Assembly: GCA_920105625.2 (NCBI GenBank)
Contig: OV050030.1
Span: forward strand, 171,551,315-171,615,314
Length of the DNA stretch: 64,000 nt
From: Clusia tigrina
Taxonomy: Eukaryota > Arthropoda > Insecta > Diptera > Clusiidae
Direction of reading: 5' to 3'
Shown here piece by piece: positions 56,405-64,000 of this stretch. Both the position numbers and the translations under genes were made by a program. Under the pieces are notes generated by a model, which searched no databases, was not told the origin of the DNA, and was given only the letters and a program-made list of their open reading frames with translations. Positions within the stretch are counted from its first letter, which is position 1. Every line of letters starts with the position of its first letter.

Positions 56405-57728
56405 TACGAGGTGTGATGAAAAAAGAACCGTTATTGTGTGATCAAAAAATAAAGTATTCATTTATTCATCAACAACTATCTTGTCCCTTTTAAATTAATT
56501 CACCTCAGATATAATACACTTATGCCAGCATTTTTTTCAATCCTCGAAACACTTCTGAAACGCTTTTTTTGGTATCGCCTACAGCTCCTGTTTCGATTTT
56601 TCTTTTATCTCCTCAATCGTAGCAAAACGCTTTCCTTTCATTGGTGTCTTCAGTTTTGGAAAGAGGAAAAAGTCAGCGGGGGCCAAGTCCGGTGAATACG
56701 GTGGTTGAGGCATGATAACGTTTCTGTTTTTGGCCAAAAAATTACGACCAAGCATCGATGTGTGAGCTGGTGCGTTATCATGGTGCAAAATCCATGATTA
56801 TTTTTTCCACAATTCTGGGCGTTTCTGACGAATTGTTTCTCGCAAACGGCGCATAACTTCAAGGTAGTGTTCCTTGTTGACCGTACGACCTTGTGGCAAG
56901 AATTCATGATACACCACGCCATTGCAATCAAAGAAAACTGTCAGCAAAACCTTTACGTTCGTCCGAACTTGACGTCCTTTTTTCGGTTTTGGCTCATCTG
57001 GACGTTTCCATTGGGATAATTGGGCTTTGGTTTCAATGTCATAGCCATACACCCACGATTCGTCCCCAGTTAATATTTTGAGGAAATCTGGATCGTCGTT
57101 GACGATGTTCAACAGCTCCTGAGCGATGTCCATGCGACGTTGTTTTTGCTCAAAATTTAGCAATTTTGGAACAATCTTCGCTGCCGCACGTTTCATGCCT
57201 AAAACATCCGTAAAAATTGCTTGGCATGAGCCGAACGATATGCCAACATCACCAGCAACCTCTCTGATAGTGATTCGACGATTATCCAAAATCATTTTCT
57301 TCACTGCGTCAATGTTTTCATCGGTTGTTGACGTGCTCGGGCGACCAGGACGAGCATCGTCATTGACATCCTCTCGGCCTTCCTTAAACCGGTTATACCA
57401 CAATTGAACTTGTGTTCTGCTCATAGTAGACTCGCCAAAGGCCACAGTCAACATTTCAAATGTCCTTGCGCATTTAATTTCATTTTTTACACAAAACTGA
57501 ATACAGTTTCTTTGATCCATTTTTTCGAATAGTAGAAAATCGAAGAGCACACCAAAACACGACTAACCTTTTTATATGTCAAAAACAAACTGACAATCCA
57601 ATATGGTTGGTATTGCCAACATATATCACAGACATGTGTACCAATATAAAAAAAAAAAATGCGAACATCGAACATACGTAACTCACGAAAAGATGAAAAT
57701 AACGGTTATCTTTTGTTCACACCTCGTA
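56405..57728 (-). mobile_element. Mariner transposon, copy 2
   Basis: 1324 bp with terminal inverted repeats TACGAGGTGTG (56405-56415 and 57718-57728), extended imperfectly to the AACCGTTAT motif. TA flanks each end as expected for mariner target duplication. Same family as 38592-39887. It is inserted in the intron of the small two-exon gene, so the host element is older. Confidence 0.9.
56465..57520 (-). pseudogene. Mariner transposase, copy 2 (frameshifted)
   Basis: ATG at 57520 (MDQRNCIQFCVKNEIKCART). Open through the helix-turn-helix part and TGDESWVYGYD to about 56798, then a small insertion shifts the frame. The rest (HHDNAPAHTSMLGRNFL, YSPDLAPADFFLF, KTPMKGKRF) continues at 56788-56579. 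A TAG near 56579 (QEL then stop) and a TAA near 56497 follow. The DD34D triad is complete. Compared with copy 1 it keeps the start Met and the Trp codon. Confidence 0.85.
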
Positions 57729-58149
57729 TACATACATACATTTTTAACTGTCGTAATTGCAGATTCAGTCGATACATCCGAAACGTTGGCGTATATTAAA
57801 AGTTAATTGGAACGGGTCGAAGGAAAAGATCGCCAAAAAAAGTTACAGGCTTTTTAATTTCAAACCATGAAGAGTACATATACCACCTATCCAGACTATG
57901 AGAAATCAATGCGAGAAGCGTTCTTGAAAATCAAAGTTGCCTTCTACAGAAAGACGTATGCCCTAAATCAGCAATAATTAATATTAATTACTTTATTATA
58001 TTTAAATATTAATACATTAATCCTTTTTCCAATTTTGAATTGAATTCCCTGTAGAAATTTTCTTATATATATGACTAGAATTTGCTAGAATTATGTTCTT
58101 TAAATTTTGTATACAGGCATTTATTATACAGAATAAGCAATAATCGTTT

Positions 58150-58362
58150 TTCCTTTTACTCGCGTACTATGAATAAAAGATCGTTCCAATACTATTCGCG
58201 TAGGAAGTCAAAATGAGCGCTCCAATACTACTCGCGTAGGAACTCTAACCGAGCGCTCCAATATTACTCGCTTAGGAAGTCGAAACGAGCGCTCTAATAC
58301 TACTCGCATAGAAAGTCAAAACGAGCGCTCGCTTCCAATGACACGCTATGTTAAAAAGGAGC
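58150..58362. repeat. GAGCGCTC subterminal tandem repeats
   Basis: Four to five copies of about 38 bp: GAGCGCTCCAATACTACTCG and variants, each followed by C.TAGGAAGTC.AAA. The first starts near 58213, and an earlier AAAGATCGTTCCAATACTA copy near 58178 is diverged. A related GAGCGCTCCATTATTACTCC lies at 56013-56032 at the other end of the putative transposon. Confidence 0.75.
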
Positions 58363-58734
58363 GCAAAATACATGAGCTCTAGAACAATAGGGAGCGATTA
58401 ATGCCTCGTATTGGATCGATCCATGATTGCTCCGAGAGCGATCAATTTTTTACTGGGATGCACTCCAAATACATAAAATATTTTTTCATACATACATGCA
58501 TACTTACATATATCCATATGTAATGTATGAAAGCACAACCTTTTTAAAAACTTTTATACTGTTGCTGCCTCGCTGTCGACTCATAACGCAGCACACGTAG
58601 AAAAATTTATTTAGGAACATGGCGGCGGTTAGTACACCTGTATATTTTTTACGTTTTTGCAACTTAAATAAATATAAAAGTATAATCCTATATTTTTAAT
58701 TTAATTACACATTTTTCTTTCAAAATTAATAAAT

Positions 58735-58986
58735 ATGCATTACATTCTAGGAAATATATCATATATAGATGGCTTTGGTTCTAAAACAATTGTTGATGGC
58801 AATCATTATATTATGACAATCACAGCAACTGGCGCTGGAATAAGTGCAGAGAATTATCAAACGTCAAATTCGAGTAATTATGGTTGCTCCCTAATTGCTT
58901 TGGTTATTTATCAACACTGCGGGGCATTCTGTCCTGACGATTGCATAAGTGCGTCCAAATTGTGTGTTTCTTGTGTTATTAGATGA
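58735..58986 (+). CDS. Unrecognised ORF, 83 codons
   Basis: ATG at 58735 (MHYILGNISYIDGFGSKTIV), Ser/Thr-rich middle, then a Cys-rich end CGAFCPDDC...CVSCVIR. An adjacent frame downstream contains CGTHPGYGLARKYEQLKKYF (59060-59120), which looks coding, so a longer, broken gene is possible. No family recognised, and the ORF could be chance in AT-rich sequence. Confidence 0.2.
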   Translation: MHYILGNISYIDGFGSKTIVDGNHYIMTITATGAGISAENYQTSNSSNYGCSLIALVIYQHCGAFCPDDCISASKLCVSCVIR

Positions 58987-59207
58987 GATGTTGAAGCCAT
59001 AAAAGTAACTTATTTCGGAACTATAATTATAACTGTTATAATTGGAAACTACATTTAAGAATTTTGTGGAACACATCCAGGATATGGTTTAGCAAGAAAG
59101 TATGAACAACTAAAAAAATACTTTTAATTATTGCATATATTCGCTTAAATTATAAAAATTAAATAAACCATCAAATAACTTGTTTGATAAGTTCCCAAAT
59201 ATATACT

Positions 59208-59248
59208 AAACAACAATATTTGTTAGATTATATTTATTTGTGTATTAT
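59208..59248. repeat. Target site duplication, left copy (41 bp)
   Basis: Begins AAACAACAATATTTGTTAG and ends TTGTGTATTAT. Identical to 59759-59799. It flanks the I-like LINE tail. Confidence 0.9.
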
Positions 59249-59758
59249 TATTATTATTATTATTATTACTAGAAAAACAATAACTTAATTATTATTTTAC
59301 ATTGTAAGGGGAGCACTAGCTGCCAGGGCCTTCAGCTCGCTTATACTAATTAAAGCTTATACACTAATTAAAGTTTATACTGTTTAAAATATTTGTTTGA
59401 TGACAAAAATTGTAGAATTTACATATGGTATCGGGGTGAACAAATTTTAATGAATTTGAAGGGGTTAAGTTTTGGGAATATTTGGGATCTGATGTGGTTA
59501 AAATGAACGCAGTCGTTGAGGATGTGATCTACGGTCAGTGTCGGAGAATTGCAGTATGGACATGATGGAGGTTGTGAGCCATTGAGGATGTATTGGTGGG
59601 TCAAGTTGGAGTGACCAAGCCGAAGCCGTACAAATATTTCTCTTTTCTATGAAAGAAGATGTGTGTAGTGGCTCTTTGGCTGCTAGTTTAGCTCTGTTGT
59701 CAGCTAGCTCATTCCCACGTATTCCCACGTGACTAGGTGTCCACATAATTTTAATTTT
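59249..59758 (-). mobile_element. I-like LINE, 5'-truncated insertion (510 bp)
   Basis: The minus strand ends in a (TAA)n tail (59249-59270 on plus as TTATTATTA), the hallmark of I-clade LINEs. It covers the end of the RNase H domain and the C-terminal part, nearly identical to 49456-50070. It begins at the plus-strand AAAATTAAAATTATG equivalent (59758). The flanking 41 bp direct repeats are identical, so the insertion is recent. Confidence 0.85.
59419..59758 (-). pseudogene. I-like LINE ORF2 C-terminal fragment
   Basis: The minus strand reads MWTPSHVGIRGNELADNRAK (last RNase H Asp). A deletion and frame change near 59640 follow, then MTHQYILNGSQPPSCPYCNS and LTVDHILNDCVHFNHIRSQI. The CPYC...VDHIL.DC zinc motif is intact here, unlike the copy at 49.8 kb. 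About 110 codons. Confidence 0.75.
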
Positions 59759-59799
59759 AAACAACAATATTTGTTAGATTATATTTATTTGTGTATTAT
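59759..59799. repeat. Target site duplication, right copy (41 bp)
   Basis: Identical in all 41 bases to 59208-59248. Confidence 0.9.
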
Positions 59800-62333
59800 A
59801 AAACTTAATTAGTAATCACTTGTATACATTTATTAATATTAAAATTAAATCTAAGTTAAAATATATGATTTTTGTTATTTTCTGAAGCTCTATTTAAAGA
59901 AAAGTTAATTTCTAACAATTTTCATCTATAATATATGTTTTAAAAATATTTAAATATAACCACGCACATACACAATAATAGTATATGTACATCAACTAAC
60001 AAACCTACCCTGTTGATAAAGTATATAAATTAAAAGAAAATTTTAAATAATTTTGCTATCATATGCACTCCCCGCAAAAAACTATTCAATAAATATCACT
60101 ACAAAAAACAAATTATATGTCTGTCTTTAATATTCTAACTAAGGACAAACAATTATTGATTTATTCTAATATTGGATTAAAATGATTTATAAAAAATTGA
60201 AGTAACGACAGAATTATATATATTTTTTTTATATATTACCACTCCAGTTAGTGTCCCAAATAATGAAGTTACAATTTTAGCCACTTAAATAATAAAGTCT
60301 AAAGCGTCCGCATAATTTGGATTATTGAACTAGTTAGGTAGCGTCTCAACTTACACAATTTTATTTTGTTCCTTTTCTATAATTTTTATAGTATGTGATG
60401 CTAATTCAGTTGTAAAGAAAAAAATATGAAATTGTGCTTTGGGACTGTACATTGCTGTTAGCGAAACTCCCGTTTTCTGGAAAACTAATGATGAAGTATT
60501 ACTATGGCGTTATTTCGATATAAGTAAGTTTTATGAAATATTTCTTATATAGGTAGTTGACATCACTATTTTGCCAAACTATTGCATCTCTAAATAGATT
60601 CTGGTTGATCAAATATAATAAAGATGTTCTACGTACATTTAAATCTTAACTTTCGCTTTTATCAATGCAAAACAAATAAAAAAGAAAAATTGCCAAATCA
60701 GCGCAGTAAAATTTTGCAATCATTTGATAATGAATCACGTATGATTTCCTGCAACTAATTGCAATCGTTAAATCACTTACTTGATTTATGATTTTAAAAA
60801 TGAAATTAGAAATCATTTTTATTATTTTTGGTTTTAATTAAATTATTGAAATCATTGATTTTTATTTTGATTTAAAATCAAAACTTGTAATCATTGATTA
60901 AAATTTTGATTTAAATCAACGATCAATAAATTTTTATTTAAATCAAAGAAAGCTGAAATCATTTAGTTTTACTTTACAAATTCATATTTTTTATAGATCT
61001 AACAAATATAAAAATACAACAAAGTTAAGAAAAACATTTAATAAAATAATTTACGAGTCTAGGATCTTCACGGTGTACAACTGCAATTTGAAAATATTAA
61101 ATTTACTTAAACCTTTTTTAAAGAGAAAAGAAAGGTTAAGAGTAATTGAAAATTAAGATGTATTGTTGGGTAGGTAAGTAAAATGGCTGGTGACCTCATG
61201 TTTCTTGTCTGTTATAGAAGAAGACTGGAAACGGTGGAGTATTATGAAATTCAATCTTGACAAATTATATACATCCATACATATATATGTATGTACATAT
61301 GCACTTATTTGTGTTTCGATCATTTTGGCAGGTAGCGAATTGTGCCATAAAAAGAATGTGTGGTGTTTTTATTTTATGTGCCGTTTGGATTCATAATGAA
61401 TTCAATTTGTCATGATATTTTGGATATTTGAATTTTTTCAGAATAGACAAATCTCAGCAAAGTTTATTCTTTCGATTTTATATTTTCGCTTTAGCAGGAT
61501 CCGATCAAACATTTTGTGAGTGAATCTAAAGAAAGAATAATTATGCACAAAAGACCAATTTTGCTAAAATTAGCGTTAATATTTTAATATTCATATATAT
61601 GTTCGTCTGTTGTCTATTCCATTAGAAAATTTATCTAAATAATTTTTAGATTAATGGTACTGTCAACAAAATCAAGGTTTTAAACGTTTTTTTTTACTTT
61701 GTCAGATCAGCTTGAAATACTATAACCACATTCTATTACAAATTAAGCCACTCGTACGTACATGAATATGTGCATACATATCTATGAACACTGATTCTCC
61801 GCATTTACATAGTATATGATATGCTCATGTTTGAAGTAAATTTTATGAACTTCAATATAGTATTAAGTGCATATGTTCTTTTTATACATTGATTTACAGT
61901 AACCTATATATAAACATTTTTTTCCTATGGAAAAATGTAGTTGAACCATAATTATGTTCCAACGCATAATAAACGACTTTATAATCGAAAAGTATTATTA
62001 TCAAAAATTATTTAAAGTATTTAAAAATCCAAGAAATTTTAAATTATGATAAATAATTTTTAGTAAAACCTTTTTTAATATAAGGTTTTTTTGCCCATTA
62101 TATTTGACATATACCTCTAAAACTGTATACATGATGTCAGCAGGGCTTACCCAAGTCGACTTGCTTGCATGTTTTTTCACAAACGCCATTCGAAATACTA
62201 CAACCGGCAACACAATCGCTTTGACGTGGAGACTTTAGTTATGGAAACTAATAAAAATGTGCAAAAACTTCTTACTGCTTTGCGCTTCTTTATCGTGTGA
62301 ACTTGTCTTTGGATGTATATCCATTTACATACA
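59800..62333. other. AT-rich stretch without supported genes
   Basis: Very AT-rich. Short palindromic motifs TTGATTTAAATCAA-like recur at about 60780-60960. CATACATATATATGTATGTACATA lies near 61276-61300, another GTACGTACATGAATATGTGC near 61755. The ORF at 61190-61396 has no coding features. Nothing else seen. Confidence 0.6.
60780..60965. repeat. Degenerate AATCATTGATT / TTGATTTAAATCAA repeat cluster
   Basis: At least four overlapping copies of ATCATTGATT or TTTGATTTAAA(A/T)CAA in 180 bases, partly palindromic. Low complexity; could be a small MITE-like or satellite seed. Confidence 0.4.
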
Positions 62334-63629
62334 TACGAAGGCGGATTGATATTGAAGCTAGCTAGCGCTAGATGGCAGCACAAACACAAAAACTTTTTTT
62401 TTTAGAAATAGCGATCTGTCAAACTCAGCTGTTAAAATTTCACCCAAATGCATCGATTAGTTTATTAGTTGTAGTCGTTTGAAATACGCAACTATTGTGA
62501 TTCTTGAAAAATGGAAAAAAGCGAATTTCGTGCAGTGATTAAACACTATTATTTGAAAGGGAAAACGGCGAAAGAGTCAAAAGAAAAGCTCGATAAACTT
62601 TACAGTGAGACTGGTCCGTCAGATTACATGGTAAAATATTGGATTGCTGAATTTAAATGCGGCCGAACAAGCACTGCAACAATACCATCAACAGGAAGGC
62701 CAACAGAGGTGGTTATTGAAGAAAATATCAAGAAAATCTTCGATATCGTTATGAATGATCGCCGAGTCAAGTTGCGTGAGATTGTTGAAATGGTAAACAT
62801 ATCATATGAACGTGTGGTCAACATTTTGCATGAACATTTGTATATGAAAAAGCTATCGGCAAGATGGGTGCCGCGTTTGCTCAGTGTCGAACAAAAACGA
62901 GTTCGACAGACCACTTCACAGCGGTGTTTGGACCTGATAAAGCGAAATCCTGTTGATTTTTGGCGTCGATTAATAACTGTTGATGAAACGTGGGTCCACC
63001 ACTACACACCTGAAACCAAAAATCAATCGAAACAATGGGTGGAAGCTGGTGGAAGTGCTCCGAAGAAGGCGAAGGCAGTGAAATCAGCTGGCAAGGTTAT
63101 GGCCACTGTATTTTGGGATGCACAAGGAATATTGCTCATCGATTATCTTGAAAAAGGATCCACAATCACAGGAAAGTATTATCGTGCATTACTGGATCAA
63201 TAGATTGATGCAAGCAAGGAAAAAAATCGACCACATTTAAAGAAGAAAAAAATACTCTGTCTTCAAGACAACGCACCGGTTCACACAGCATTAGATACGA
63301 TGCTAAAATTACGTAAAATACACTTCGAATTGGATAATGATTCACCTTAAAGTCCAGATTTAGCTCCTAGTGACTTTTTCCTGTTTCCAAACTTGAAAAA
63401 ATGGCTCGCAGGAAAAAGATTCATCTCAAACGAAGAAGTGATTACCGAAACTAACGCGTATTTTGAGGGGTTCCCGAAATCGTATTATTCAGATGGTATA
63501 AAAAAGTTGGAATATCGTATTACTAAGTGTGTCGAAGTAAAAGGAGACTATGTTGAGAAATAAATGGTTTTTGAAAAAAAAAATGTTTTTTTCCTTCTTA
63601 GATAGCTTCAATATCAATCCGCCCTCGTA
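62334..63629 (+). mobile_element. Mariner transposon, copy 3 (different family)
   Basis: 1296 bp. The 27 bp inverted repeats TACGA(A/G)GGCGGATTGATATT.. are 62334-62360 and 63603-63629 with one mismatch. TA lies at both edges. The transposase is only distantly related to copies 1 and 2. Confidence 0.9.
62511..63563 (+). pseudogene. Mariner transposase, copy 3 (two nonsense codons)
   Basis: ATG at 62511 (MEKSEFRAVIKHYYLKGKTA) starts a typical mariner protein. It has helix-turn-helix regions (residues 1-110), then RLITVDETWVHHY with the first Asp and WDAQGILLIDYLEKG. A TAG follows LLDQ at 63201-63203. In the same frame the gene continues CLQDNAPVHTALD (second Asp), a TAA where SP.SPDLAPSDFFLFP would have Tyr (about 63349), then the third Asp, ending at TAA 63561-63563 after VKGDYVEK. 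About 350 residues. Two point mutations are its only obvious defects, so it is a recent copy. Confidence 0.85.
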
Positions 63630-64000
63630 TATAGAAAATACTTTAAATCAAATAATCTGTCTTGACCTACATTCGTGAATAATATTTGGGACTTCTTTTT
63701 AGTTTTAGTTTTTAATTATTTGCTGTCTAAGTTCTTCTATACAACTGCATGGTTTTTTATATATTATAATGCTATTAATTAATTTTTTTAATTTAAGTTC
63801 ATTTTTATTTTGTTAATAATGTATAAATATAAAAGAAATATCAAAAATTTTAATACATGTGGAAAATGCTTCATTTTCCTACCATACGAATAAAATCCAA
63901 TCTAACAATTTACTTAATATAGCATATACGAAAAAACAAAAACTTCCTAAAATTGAACATATGTTGGGGTCCTTATCTGCTTGTTGTCGAGAACGTCCTT
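63630..64000. other. AT-rich tail, nothing recognised
   Basis: No ORF, repeat boundary or RNA gene seen in the last 370 bases. Confidence 0.5.

Larger units (their letters stand above)
56307..57977 (+). pseudogene. Small two-exon gene within putative transposon (intron holds a mariner)
   Basis: Exon 1 56307-56361 begins MGENRSNFEFVPVYSGNT and ends at a GT donor (GTATGAT). Exon 2 begins after TTTTTAACTGTCGTAATTGCAG at 57763. The joined frame continues DSVDTSETLAYIKS, hits TAA (57804-57806), then stays coherent: LERVEGKDRQKKLQAF, a second TAA, and STYTTYPDYEKSMREAF up to the stop at 57975-57977. Both internal stops would be CAA with one C-to-T change. The intact protein would have about 89 residues, helical and charged. 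The intron is about 1.4 kb, nearly all mariner copy 2. Product unknown; a DNA-binding or regulatory protein of the element is one possibility. Confidence 0.4.
55978..58470. mobile_element. Putative unclassified DNA transposon with GAGCGCTC subterminal repeats
   Basis: Flanked by a perfect 14 bp direct repeat ACATAAAATATTTT (55964-55977 and 58471-58484). Near the ends, TTGGATCGCTCGC..GGAGCAATAA (from 55982) is mirrored by the reverse complement of 58411-58450 (TTG-ATCGCTCTC..GGAGCAATCA), an imperfect inverted repeat. GAGCGCTCCAATA.TACTCGC-type repeats occur near the left end and several times near the right end. Inside are a two-exon small gene and a mariner. The TIR wording fits no family I know. 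A 14 bp duplication is unusual for cut-and-paste elements, so the outer limits are tentative. Confidence 0.45.

Noticed and set aside
57126..57407. Plus-strand ORF of 93 codons
   Set aside because: Antisense shadow of mariner transposase; the same shadow occurs at 38947-39174.
58618..58680. ATGGCGGCG followed by GTTAGT, like a ribosomal-protein-type first exon
   Set aside because: No second exon found downstream and the 22-codon frame has no features; kept only as a curiosity.
61190..61396. 68-codon ORF
   Set aside because: AT-rich sequence with ATGTATGTACATA tracts and no upstream or protein signals.

Overview
This window looks like a gene-poor, repeat-packed stretch of an insect genome, most likely a fly. 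The evidence is the set of element families: a Jockey-clade LINE, an I-like LINE, Ty3/gypsy elements (one errantivirus-like), three mariners and a Polinton/Maverick, all in an AT-rich background with short TA and GTATGTA-type tracts. A tephritid-like fly would fit, but that is a guess. I see no confident host gene, rRNA, tRNA or CRISPR array.

Region 1 (1-4481): a minus-strand LINE ORF1 fragment, then a broken Jockey-clade LINE. The linker between its endonuclease and reverse transcriptase holds a 1.3 kb block of tandemly repeated non-coding sequence. Region 2 (4482-28014): a head-to-tail, minus-strand tandem array of one Ty3/gypsy element in which neighbours share a single LTR. It has six LTRs (the last truncated) and five internal regions, called units A-E here. 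Most inactivating lesions are common to all units. The LTRs differ mainly by whole numbers of internal 62 bp and 41-42 bp repeats. A well-formed -1 frameshift signal lies at the gag/pol overlap.

Region 3 (28015 to about 53 kb): one decayed Polinton (virus-like DNA transposon) recoverable in order: integrase (+), PLA2-like/minor capsid-like protein (-), packaging ATPase (+), DUF8207-type protein (+), double jelly-roll major capsid protein (+), an NHHG..WNDG protein (+), and protein-primed DNA polymerase B (-). Later insertions split it: an internally deleted Jockey derivative (28.36-30.24 kb), a gag-only gypsy derivative with a 4 bp target duplication (31860-34519), and a second Jockey derivative (about 35.47-45.96 kb). 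That second derivative was itself split by an errantivirus-like LTR element (36750-45916), which carries a mariner. An I-like LINE fragment sits in the polymerase (about 48.96-50.08 kb).

Region 4 (53-64 kb): orphan small ORFs, a higher-order repeat of about 139 bp, and a putative undescribed DNA transposon (55978-58470) with imperfect terminal inverted repeats, GAGCGCTC subterminal repeats, a small two-exon gene and a mariner in the intron. It is followed by an I-like LINE tail with a perfect 41 bp target duplication, an AT-rich empty stretch, and a mariner with clean 27 bp terminal repeats (62334-63629). Almost every gene here is a pseudogene of a mobile element. The value of the window is the readable order of nested insertions and the retrotransposon tandem array.
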